In this document: piece by piece, positions 24,698 through 32,273 of the stretch
How positions within the stretch are numbered: the first letter of the stretch is position 1
Layout: each line of letters starts with the position of its first letter
Source: Bacteriovorax stolpii
GTDB taxonomy: Bacteria > Bdellovibrionota > UBA2428
NCBI GenBank assembly: GCA_945881775.1
Contig: CAMCVE010000015.1
Coordinates: 1-62,674 of the forward strand
Length of the DNA: 62,674 bases
Reading direction: 5' to 3'
Notes under the pieces: model-generated
What the model was told of the DNA's origin: nothing
Seen by the model: only the letters and a program-made list of their open reading frames with translations
Database searches by the model: none
Made by a program: the position numbers and the translations under genes

Positions 24698-26536
24698 GTG
24701 ATTAAGACTCAGACGAAGAAGCCCGCCACCGGACCGCGTAAAACGAGTTCTTTACTTTACGAAAGCCTGTCGCGCATCGACGGTCGGCATCCTTTGCAGG
24801 ATTGCTCACCTGAGATGTGTCTTCTCTACAACGTCCGCACTCGACCCGGCGCCGAAGTGGCTTACTTCAATTTCGATCTCGCTCGTGAAATGGGCCTCAT
24901 CGAAGCTTCGCACCCGAACCGCCTCAACGCTGAACTCTCGCGCGCCCTCATCGGCGCCTTCAGCCTCGTGATCATCAACGAGTACGACCTCGAAAACAAA
25001 ATCTCCTACCCTAAGGACAGCATCCGGCCTCACAAATACATGGCCACTCGCTATCTCCAACTCCAACACCCCAACAAAACCGGCAAAACCTCTGGCGACG
25101 GACGCAGCATTTGGAATGGAACGTGGTCCTACAAGAATCGTACTTGGGACGTCTCAAGTTGCGGCACAGGAGCTACGGCCTTGTCGCCCGCGGTCGCGCT
25201 CCACAATCGGAACTTCAAGACCGGCGACACCACCGTAAGTTACGGCTGCGGGCTCGCGGATTACTCAGACGCTCTGGGTGCCGCGATGCTCTCCGAAATT
25301 TTTCACAAAAACGGAACTCCGACCGAGCGCACTCTCGCTGTGCTTCGATTTAAAGACGGAACCTCAATCAATGTTCGTGCTGGAGAAAATCTCTTGCGCC
25401 CCGCGCACATGTTCCGCTACCTAAAACTCTCCGAGCGCGACAATCTCAAGTCGATCGTGGACTACCACATCGCCCGCGAAAAAAAGAACGGTCGCTGGCA
25501 GCCCGAGATATCCTCGAGCGACCCCTATCTGCAACTGCTCGATATCTTCTGCCGCGATTTTGCGCGCTCGGCGGCACTCTTTGAACGCGAATACATCTTC
25601 TGCTGGCTGGACTGGGACGGCGATAATATCCTGATTTCCGAAGGAGCGATCCTCGACTACGGAAGCGTGCGCCAGTTTGGTCTCTTTCACCGTGACTACC
25701 GCTATGACGACGTCGAGAGATGGTCCACCAACATTCCCGAGCAAAAATCTAAAGCTCGCTACCTCGTACAGACCTTTGCACAGATGATTGATTTCTTGCG
25801 AAGTGGAGACAAGAAAAACGTAAGGCGTTTTGCAAACGACCCCGTGATGGAACTCTTTGAAACACGCTTTGCCCACTTCAAGAAGAAGTTCTTGCTAAGG
25901 AACATGGGCCTCTCCGAAAAACATCAAAACCAACTCCTGCAAAAACACGCGAGTGCCGTAACTCGATTCGAAACCCTCTTCGAGTATTTCGAGCGCCAAC
26001 AATCCGCAAAAGGCGTTTATAAAGTTGACGACGGTATCACTTCCGACGCCGTGTTTTGCATGCGCGACGTGCTAAGAGAGCTCCCAAAACTCTTCCTCGC
26101 TGAAGACACGACAATCAAGGACAGCACCTTCATCGAAATCGCGAGGTCAAGCTACGCAGAAGATAAAGACCTGTCGCTCACGCCGTCGCGCTCGCGCCAT
26201 ATCCAGAATTTCCAAAAACAGTACCGTCGTCTCTTGCACCTCGCTGGTGAAAACGATCGACGTTCATTCCACCGGATACTACTCGAGATCACGATGCGCT
26301 CGTCGCTGATCAATCGGCACGATAGAATCACGGGCAATGGAATTATTCGCGTCGCCGACCATCTCGTTAAGAAAAAGATCGCCAATCGAGGATCAGAACT
26401 CCTGAGCCTTTTGCCCGAGTTCATTCGCTACCAGGTCCAAGGGCTCGAGATCTCACCCCGCAATCACGGCACAAGCACCGCACCCGTTCTTCGTCGCTTG
26501 ATTCAGATCGTACAGGATAGCCGCGAAGAAATATGA
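24698..26536 (+). CDS. SelO-like (YdiU family) pseudokinase / protein adenylyltransferase
   Basis: The C-terminal two-thirds resemble SelO, a kinase-fold enzyme that moves AMP onto Ser/Thr/Tyr of proteins. SCGTGATALSPAV corresponds to the Gly-rich nucleotide region, YGCGLADYSDALGAAMLSE and GTPTERTLAVLRF to the conserved N-lobe helix and strand, and DWDGDNILISEGAILDYGS to the Asn/Asp metal-binding block. The match is distant and the protein (612 residues from this start) is longer than E. coli SelO (478), with extra C-terminal helices. I chose GTG 24698 with AAGGG upstream; an ATG at 24548 would start at the end of the glnII terminator. It overlaps the S51 peptidase gene by 4 bp. Confidence 0.65.
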   Translation: MIKTQTKKPATGPRKTSSLLYESLSRIDGRHPLQDCSPEMCLLYNVRTRPGAEVAYFNFDLAREMGLIEASHPNRLNAELSRALIGAFSLVIINEYDLENKISYPKDSIRPHKYMATRYLQLQHPNKTGKTSGDGRSIWNGTWSYKNRTWDVSSCGTGATALSPAVALHNRNFKTGDTTVSYGCGLADYSDALGAAMLSEIFHKNGTPTERTLAVLRFKDGTSINVRAGENLLRPAHMFRYLKLSERDNLKSIVDYHIAREKKNGRWQPEISSSDPYLQLLDIFCRDFARSAALFEREYIFCWLDWDGDNILISEGAILDYGSVRQFGLFHRDYRYDDVERWSTNIPEQKSKARYLVQTFAQMIDFLRSGDKKNVRRFANDPVMELFETRFAHFKKKFLLRNMGLSEKHQNQLLQKHASAVTRFETLFEYFERQQSAKGVYKVDDGITSDAVFCMRDVLRELPKLFLAEDTTIKDSTFIEIARSSYAEDKDLSLTPSRSRHIQNFQKQYRRLLHLAGENDRRSFHRILLEITMRSSLINRHDRITGNGIIRVADHLVKKKIANRGSELLSLLPEFIRYQVQGLEISPRNHGTSTAPVLRRLIQIVQDSREEI

Positions 26537-27258
26537 GCCTGGTACTCTACAGTGGCGGGCATTTCGCGGACAACGCCGCGCTCAACCGGGCGTGCTTGGA
26601 CGCAACTCGCAAGTCCCTACCGCGCGTGACCTACATCCCCTCATCGTCTGACTACGGGATCGAAGACTTCCGAGATTTCGTCGCCGCATTTGAAGAGATA
26701 CGCCCCTGCACCTTCGCTTATTTCCCGATCGACACGCCCTTCACGGGAGAAATGCGCAGCCGCGCGCTCGCAAGCGACGTGATATTTTTGTCGGGCGGCA
26801 ACACCTTCTACTTCCTTCGCAATTTGCGAAAACTCGGCCTCATTCGTGAGCTCAGGCACGCTCATGCCGAAGGCAAAGTCATCGCGGGTCTTTCTGCGGG
26901 AGCGATACTTCTCACTCCCAATATTGGCACCGCAAGCTTCCCGAGTTTTGATTGCGACGAAAACTTCGTAGGACTCAGAAACTTCGCGGCCCTCGGTCTC
27001 GCGCCTTTTGAGTTCTTTCCGCACTATTCTCAGTCCGAGCGCTATCGCCGAGCGCTCGCCGGAGCCAGTCGACGCACGAAGAATCCGATCTATGCGGCGC
27101 CCGACGGTTCCGGACTCGTCGTCTCAAATGGGGAATTTCGGGTCGTGGGAGCGGCTCACGTGTTTCACAAAGGCCACATGCTATCAATCGCGAAAGCCTC
27201 GCGACGTGCTCCTCGTCCCACCGAAGGCAGCGTCGACATCGAACTCAGCCTGACTTAG
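26533..27258 (+). CDS. Peptidase S51 family (dipeptidase E / cyanophycinase-like)
   Basis: The 241-residue protein has the class I glutaminase-like fold of S51 Ser peptidases. FLSGGNTFYFLRNL precedes the nucleophile Ser in AGLSAGAILLTP, and a His (FFPHYS) follows. PepE cleaves Asp-X dipeptides; cyanophycinases cleave Asp-Arg polymer. The length fits PepE (about 229) and the protein has no signal peptide, so it should be cytoplasmic. It starts inside the stop of the SelO-like gene (ATGA) and is 10 bp ahead of gloB, so the three are probably one transcript. Confidence 0.85.
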   Translation: MSLVLYSGGHFADNAALNRACLDATRKSLPRVTYIPSSSDYGIEDFRDFVAAFEEIRPCTFAYFPIDTPFTGEMRSRALASDVIFLSGGNTFYFLRNLRKLGLIRELRHAHAEGKVIAGLSAGAILLTPNIGTASFPSFDCDENFVGLRNFAALGLAPFEFFPHYSQSERYRRALAGASRRTKNPIYAAPDGSGLVVSNGEFRVVGAAHVFHKGHMLSIAKASRRAPRPTEGSVDIELSLT

Positions 27259-27268
27259 AGAAGAGCCC

Positions 27269-28048
27269 ATGCTCGAGGTCGTTCTTCTCCCTGCTCTGCA
27301 GGACAATTGCATCGCATTCCTGATTTCTCGCGAAGAAAAAGTTTTTTGGAGCGTCGATCCCGGCGACCCCCTTGTGGTGAAGAATTTCATTTCGACCCAT
27401 CCCGAACTCGTAGGGGCGGGAGTTTTTTGCACCCATCATCACGCTGATCACACCGACGCCGTGAGCGTACTCGTCAAACAGTTTCGATGCCCAGTCTGGG
27501 GTCCAGCCCACCCCAAACTGGCAAGCCTCGTGAGCCATCCCCTACGCGAGAATGAGATCCTTCGACTCGGAAGCGGAGCCGCTCGGATGCGAAGCCTCGA
27601 AACACCAGGCCACACCGTGCCCGCCCTAAGCTTTGTGCTCGAGGGCCAAGATCCCACCTATCTTTTTGCGGGAGATACTCTGTTCGGCTCAGGATGCGGG
27701 CGGCTTTTTGAGGGAAGCCCGGCCGAGATGTGGCATTCGCTCCAAAAGCTGCGCGCACTTCCCCACGAGACTCTTCTTGTTTGTGGACACGAGTACACCG
27801 AGCGGAACCTGCGCTTTGTCGAGTCCCTGCAGTGGCGCGCCTCAGTGGTCTCCAGAGAGCTCGAACGCGTGACGGCCTTGCGCAGTCGAGGCGAGTCAAC
27901 GCTCCCTCGAAGCCTTCGGCTTGAGAGTCAGTGCAACCCCTTTTTGCAGGCCGACGACCCGGAACTCGTCGGCTCGCTGGGCCTAGCTGCGGGCACCGAT
28001 CCATCTGAAGTATTTAGAATTCTTAGGGAAAAACGCAATTTTTTCTAG
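27269..28048 (+). CDS. gloB: Hydroxyacylglutathione hydrolase (glyoxalase II)
   Basis: This 259-residue metallo-beta-lactamase-fold enzyme hydrolyses S-lactoylglutathione, the second step of methylglyoxal removal. The binuclear metal motif THHHADHTDA is near residue 55, followed by PGHT, the bridging Asp in FAGDTLFGSGCGRLFEG and the late His in VCGHEYT. The C-terminal helical domain (RESQCNPFLQ-like and DPSEVFRILREKRNFF) is typical of glyoxalase II. It is the third gene of the SelO-like/S51 cluster. No gloA is visible in the window. Confidence 0.93.
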   Translation: MLEVVLLPALQDNCIAFLISREEKVFWSVDPGDPLVVKNFISTHPELVGAGVFCTHHHADHTDAVSVLVKQFRCPVWGPAHPKLASLVSHPLRENEILRLGSGAARMRSLETPGHTVPALSFVLEGQDPTYLFAGDTLFGSGCGRLFEGSPAEMWHSLQKLRALPHETLLVCGHEYTERNLRFVESLQWRASVVSRELERVTALRSRGESTLPRSLRLESQCNPFLQADDPELVGSLGLAAGTDPSEVFRILREKRNFF

Positions 28049-28066
28049 TCATTTTGCAGCCCCTAT

Positions 28067-28110
28067 GCTTAAGTTTTTCTTATGTATTATTTAGCGGGAG
28101 CTTAAGTTTT
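28067..28110 (+). repeat. Direct repeat GCTTAAGTTTT, two copies 33 bp apart
   Basis: Copies at 28067-28077 and 28100-28110 are identical and start 33 bp apart, about three helical turns. They lie immediately upstream of the predicted promoter of the gene at 28151, a position suited to paired activator sites. Confidence 0.45.
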
Positions 28111-28113
28111 ATA

Positions 28114-28141
28114 TTGATTCCATGCGTTAAAGGCGTAGACT
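28114..28141 (+). promoter_or_regulatory. Predicted promoter of the gene at 28151
   Basis: TTGATT (28114-28119) and TAGACT (28136-28141) are 16 bp apart. The -10 ends 9 bp before ATG 28151, so the leader would be only a few bases. Confidence 0.5.
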
Positions 28142-28150
28142 AGGGGCGCC

Positions 28151-29332
28151 ATGAAGATGCGCCTTAACACTGTGCTCCCCCTCCTCGCGCTAACACTTCT
28201 CGGCCACCCCGCCTGGGCCTCGGACTGCAGCAACGCCGTCACAAGCCTGCTCAAATCAGAGTCTCGACGCGTGCGCGAAGCGGGTGTCGGCGTGTTCCCC
28301 AGCAAAAGGGAAATTCGTGTCATCAAAGACGAACTCATTCTTGCCGACGGCAAGACGCTCAACAAACTCACCCAAGATCCCGACCTCGAGATGAGTTACG
28401 TGATCGCACCTGACGACCGCCTCTACTTCGTCAAGGGAGCGCTAGAACTCGACACCGATCACTCCTGGATGGCCGAAGTCGTTCGCGCCGACGGGACTCC
28501 CTGGAGCTTCCCCGTAAAAGAATCAGGTGCCGTTCGCTTTGCCCGCGAAAATCCCGACCAAGCTCTGGGCACATTCTCTCTCGAGCGCGCCTACGGCGTC
28601 GAACTCGCAGACGACGAGATCGACACCTTCGCCCGCCAAGTCGATGAGGCCATCAAAAGCGAACCCGCTCTCGCCAAGCGCCTTCGTCTCAAGCGCCCTC
28701 AAGCGTCCGCCAAAACACTCAAGTGCTCCGAAGCCTTTGCAGAAGGCCGTTCGGCGAAACAATTCATTGGTAGCAAAGTTCTCGTCTCGTCGACGCTCCT
28801 CACAGGGGGCATTCTCATCAACCACCCCGAGCGTTTCGATGTGCTCTTAAAACACGTCGGTCTCCACCAAGAAGACTCTTCACGCGATTACGACGGAGAC
28901 ATGCTGTTTGCCGACTACAGTTCGACAGCGCTCAATTCGTTCTTCCAGGCTTATGTCGGCTACCGTATCTCCTCCAGAGGAGTGAAATTCCTCGAGAGTC
29001 GTATGAAGTCCAAAGTTGCCTCATCGCTCATGGCCCGCGGCGCTGCATCGATGGGATCCGTGGCGCTTCAGTCGCTCATCTACGCCAGCCTTACGGACAA
29101 CAATGCTAAGGGCGTGGGCCTGTACAATGTTGGATACAGCATCTTCTCCATCGGCAAGAGCCACCTCCTCGACAACTTTCTCTATCAAAAACTGCCACAG
29201 GTGATTTACAACGCCTGCCTCGTGAGCCCCGCCCTACGAATCGTCGTCGGACAAAACACCGTGCGATTTGTGGAAGGCTTTGCATCGACTTCGCTCTACC
29301 TCAAAGGCCGCGAAGTTTTTGTGGGTGAGTAA
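28151..29332 (+). CDS. Unrecognised secreted or membrane-anchored protein
   Basis: The 393-residue protein begins with a signal peptide (MKMRLNTVLPLLALTLLGHPAWA) and then a single Cys (SDCSNA). The first half is acidic and soluble; the second half has several moderately hydrophobic helices (VLVSSTLLTGGILI, ASMGSVALQSLIYASL, VGYSIFSIGKSHLLDNFLY), so it may sit at a membrane. I recognise no family and no catalytic motif. It follows gloB by 102 bp but has its own predicted promoter and repeats. It converges on the kinase-like gene at 29520, with a possible hairpin between them. Confidence 0.8.
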   Translation: MKMRLNTVLPLLALTLLGHPAWASDCSNAVTSLLKSESRRVREAGVGVFPSKREIRVIKDELILADGKTLNKLTQDPDLEMSYVIAPDDRLYFVKGALELDTDHSWMAEVVRADGTPWSFPVKESGAVRFARENPDQALGTFSLERAYGVELADDEIDTFARQVDEAIKSEPALAKRLRLKRPQASAKTLKCSEAFAEGRSAKQFIGSKVLVSSTLLTGGILINHPERFDVLLKHVGLHQEDSSRDYDGDMLFADYSSTALNSFFQAYVGYRISSRGVKFLESRMKSKVASSLMARGAASMGSVALQSLIYASLTDNNAKGVGLYNVGYSIFSIGKSHLLDNFLYQKLPQVIYNACLVSPALRIVVGQNTVRFVEGFASTSLYLKGREVFVGE

Positions 29333-29372
29333 GCCTTTGCCCAAGAGCACTGACCGCGTTTCAATGTGACAG

Positions 29373-29404
29373 TGCGGAGCGAAATTCTTAGTTCGAACTC
29401 CGCA
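29373..29404. terminator. Possible hairpin terminator between convergent genes
   Basis: TGCGGAG-CGAA pairs with TTCG-AA-CTCCGCA (AA bulge) around an 8-base loop. No T-run follows on either strand, so a factor-dependent terminator or chance is possible. The remaining bases of the 187-bp gap hold nothing I recognise. Confidence 0.3.
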
Positions 29405-29519
29405 AACTCCGCCATAGAATCCGAGACTGAAGTCCCCTGCCTGGCAGCCTGTCGTCCCCGAAGATCTCGGGCCCCAGCGAAGCTGTGCGCGCGCCGCCCC
29501 GAGAGTTCCCAACCGAGAA

Positions 29520-30599
29520 TCACTCGAAATAAGCGTCTTGGCCCTCACGTGTGAGCGTTGCGCGCATGTGTGCCGCAACCTTCGAGACACCCTTGCGGAA
29601 ACCGCGCTCAAAGCGGCGAATACCCAACGCTCTTAGAAATTCTGGCTGACTCCGAAAGCCAAGGTAAGAGGTCACGCGTCCAGCCATAAAGTCGTCCATA
29701 GCGAGGACCTCCCGCACGACGTTCCTGTCAAAGCGCGACGTCCAGCTTAGGTAACGCGTTTGGTAACCCGATCCCCATCCTCCGATACCCGCGCCTCCGT
29801 TGTCGTAGGCCACCAGGCGATAAAGGGCTCCGTCTTTCACCACGCTGATATTGCCACCGCTGAAACGGTCCCACTGTTCGGTGAGCGCATCGACCACAAA
29901 GATCGTCGAGAGAGTGCGCGCGGCTTCGAGTTCGTTCACAGGGTAGCGTCCCAGCGAAACGATGCGATTTTCAGGACGAGCCCCATAAGACTGCAAGTAG
30001 GACGCAAATGGGCTCGCTTCATTGAAGAGCCCGTTGGGGCCGCCTGCCGCCTCCAGAGCACTTAGGCCATAGGGTTTTGGTCCATAGAGACTTAAGGTCC
30101 CATCTACGGAAGCTTGGCTCGTTGTCCGGAGGAGTCGTTCACGCGCCTCCTGCACAGCCTGCCGTGAGGACCCGTTGCGCTCGGCAAGCGAGCGAAGAAC
30201 CTGCACGGGATAGCCCGAAATTTGGTACCAGCAACCTCTTCCATAAGACCGAGAATACCCAAGGATGCGGCTCAGGTTGTAAGCCACAATCTGCCCCTCG
30301 GGATTGCCGGCACCGTTGTCGCCCTTGCCATCCGCGTTCACAGACATAAAATCGCCCATGAGCCCCATTCCCTTGTATTCGAGGTTGATCGACATGCCGC
30401 CTGACCCATCCGCAAACTCGAGACGCGGATCAGCGAGGTCCAGCCGGCTGGCAACCTGCAGGAACTCTTCCACATCTGGGGCCGTCGGTAGGCCATCAAA
30501 GGTCGACAGCGGCGCCGAGGACCAGGCCACGCTCGAGACCAGCGACAGGCCGAGAAGAGTCGAGATTCCAAATTGTTTTGGGGAATTAAATCGAAGCAT
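29520..30599 (-). CDS. Secreted protein with a FAM20/CotH-like kinase signature
   Basis: The 359-residue protein has a signal peptide ending near AWSSA. Its C-terminal half contains EQWDRFSGGNISVV and then VAYDNGGAG. This order (Asp in WDR, Asn five or so residues later, then Asp in DNG) matches the catalytic Asp, metal Asn and metal Asp of FAM20/CotH-type secreted kinases. Upstream, GQIVAYNLSRILGYS resembles the helix that normally carries the N-lobe Glu (E..AYxLxRxLG), but the Glu position is Gln. I infer a kinase fold; phosphotransfer, or another chemistry such as AMPylation, is unproven. I start at ATG 30599, with AAGGAG 5 bp upstream. Confidence 0.6.
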   Translation of the reverse strand: MLRFNSPKQFGISTLLGLSLVSSVAWSSAPLSTFDGLPTAPDVEEFLQVASRLDLADPRLEFADGSGGMSINLEYKGMGLMGDFMSVNADGKGDNGAGNPEGQIVAYNLSRILGYSRSYGRGCWYQISGYPVQVLRSLAERNGSSRQAVQEARERLLRTTSQASVDGTLSLYGPKPYGLSALEAAGGPNGLFNEASPFASYLQSYGARPENRIVSLGRYPVNELEAARTLSTIFVVDALTEQWDRFSGGNISVVKDGALYRLVAYDNGGAGIGGWGSGYQTRYLSWTSRFDRNVVREVLAMDDFMAGRVTSYLGFRSQPEFLRALGIRRFERGFRKGVSKVAAHMRATLTREGQDAYFE

Positions 30600-30678
30600 T
30601 GTCACTCCTTATGAAACTAAACGCACTGCGTCAACGCCCAAGTTTCAGAACTCCACTCACGAAGACCGATAAGACCCT

Positions 30679-31602
30679 ATGCTTTGCCGCCTTCGCCCCC
30701 TCGGAATTTTCGCCTGTGGCCTCCTGCTCACGAACACCCTTCAGGCCACGGCCACAGACAACAAAGCGGCACTTCGCCAGAGCCTGACGGAGAATCAGAA
30801 AAGGGCCACTCGCGCAGCTCCCGTTCCGGAGAAACATTTTCCAGCGACTCCGACCGCCTTGCCCGAATGGAAGAGCTACTTGCTCAGTCTGAGCGCTTAT
30901 CAAAAAGCCTTCCCAGGTCTTTACCCTCCCCTGGATCTCGTCAGGTGGGACCGCATCCCGTTCGAGTGGCTCAAGCCCCAGGTTCGCAAACACGGACGCA
31001 TCTGGGCACGAGCCGAAGCCAAAGACCTCAACTTCGACGACCGACGCACAGAGCGCGTTGCAATCTCTCGCAAATCAAACCAAGAACTTTTCGAAAAACT
31101 CAGTTCCATGGGAAAAGAAGGCACACTCTGGGTCGGAACAACTCGCACACTTCTGGACACCTTTTCAAAGGACGAACGCCTCGCACTGACTCCCCTCGAC
31201 GAAGCCTTTCAACAATCCGAGCTCGGAAAGCTCCTCTTTGAAAGATTCCGAGGCAAAAGCTCGGAACTCCCCTCAGGATTCTTGGTCGACCCCAAAGCCC
31301 ATCGCTTGATTCTTGAAATCGGAGAAAGCGGCCAAGAGGAAGAAGCGAATCCCGCGGCTAAAAAATACTTCAAAGTTGATTTTGACCTGTCTGACAAAGT
31401 CATGGTGCAGATACGTCCGAGCTTTGGCCGAGACGAACGCCTTGGTTCAGATATCTCTCAGCGCAAAGAGAACTTCCGCGGCTACTTGCTCAATGCAGAC
31501 TCGAGCGAACGACTCCCACTCGGACCCTATCCCGCTAGTCAAAACAGATGGATCGATGAAGGCGGGACCGCTCACTTCCACGGCGACGGACACAAACACT
31601 AA
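30679..31602 (+). CDS. Unrecognised secreted protein
   Basis: The 307-residue protein has a signal peptide (MLCRLRPLGIFACGLLLTNTLQATA) and a soluble, charged remainder ending in a His-rich tail (AHFHGDGHKH) that could bind metal. I recognise no family. It is divergent from the kinase-like gene (80 bp between starts) and could share control with it. The stop overlaps the ktrA stop on the other strand by 4 bp. A -10-like GATAAG ends 5 bp before the ATG and no Shine-Dalgarno is visible. Confidence 0.8.
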   Translation: MLCRLRPLGIFACGLLLTNTLQATATDNKAALRQSLTENQKRATRAAPVPEKHFPATPTALPEWKSYLLSLSAYQKAFPGLYPPLDLVRWDRIPFEWLKPQVRKHGRIWARAEAKDLNFDDRRTERVAISRKSNQELFEKLSSMGKEGTLWVGTTRTLLDTFSKDERLALTPLDEAFQQSELGKLLFERFRGKSSELPSGFLVDPKAHRLILEIGESGQEEEANPAAKKYFKVDFDLSDKVMVQIRPSFGRDERLGSDISQRKENFRGYLLNADSSERLPLGPYPASQNRWIDEGGTAHFHGDGHKH

Positions 31603-32258
31603 GTCCCTACCTTCATCAAGGTATCAAGGTCTGCAGTCATGCCGACGAAGACAATCTTGTAACCCTCTAAAATGCGACTCTCAGGCGTCGGGAGAACCAG
31701 AGAGTTGAGCTCGTTTCGCATCGCAATGATTTGTGTCCTGAAATTCTTTGGTAGCGCGAGCTCCGATATGGTTTTATCGACCATCCAAGTGCGAGCCGCG
31801 AACTCGACGATACGCAGTCCGTCTCCGAGATCCATTTCATGCAAGATTCCGGGCGTTGAAAGCCGGTGCGCGATAGAGCGCCCCATCTCGCTCTCCACAA
31901 AGAAGATGTCATGAGCTCCGACCCTGGAGAGCAAGCGCGCATGAATATCGGAGGTCGCTCGCACAGCAACATGCTTGACTCCTCGATCGAGCAAATGCAC
32001 GGTCGTCATGAGCGCACCTGGAAAGTTCTCTCCGATACAAACCATGACCGCATCCATATTGCTCACGCCGAGCTGGTCGAGCAAACGAGGATCGGTCGAA
32101 TCACCCTGAACCGCAATCGCAGAAGTGTCTTTCACGCGTTCCACATAAAGAGGATCGACATCGAGCGCCAGAACCTCGGCGCCCTCTTCGCAAAGGGTTC
32201 GAGTCACCGTTTCGCCCAAGATTCCCAAACCAATCACCATGAATTTTTTCTTAGCCAT
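31599..32258 (-). CDS. ktrA: Potassium uptake regulator KtrA (RCK protein)
   Basis: The 219-residue cytoplasmic protein gates KtrB. The N-terminal RCK-N Rossmann domain starts MVIGLGILGETVTRTL (GxGxxG) with an acidic end to strand two (LALDVDPLYVERV), and a TrkA-C domain fills the last 80 residues. This single-RCK size is the KtrA/KtrC form, half the size of TrkA. It binds ATP/ADP or NAD(H) in characterised relatives. It follows ktrB by 15 bp with GTGAGG before its ATG, so the pair is one operon. Confidence 0.93.
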   Translation of the reverse strand: MAKKKFMVIGLGILGETVTRTLCEEGAEVLALDVDPLYVERVKDTSAIAVQGDSTDPRLLDQLGVSNMDAVMVCIGENFPGALMTTVHLLDRGVKHVAVRATSDIHARLLSRVGAHDIFFVESEMGRSIAHRLSTPGILHEMDLGDGLRIVEFAARTWMVDKTISELALPKNFRTQIIAMRNELNSLVLPTPESRILEGYKIVFVGMTADLDTLMKVGT

Positions 32259-32273
32259 GCGACCTCACATCAT

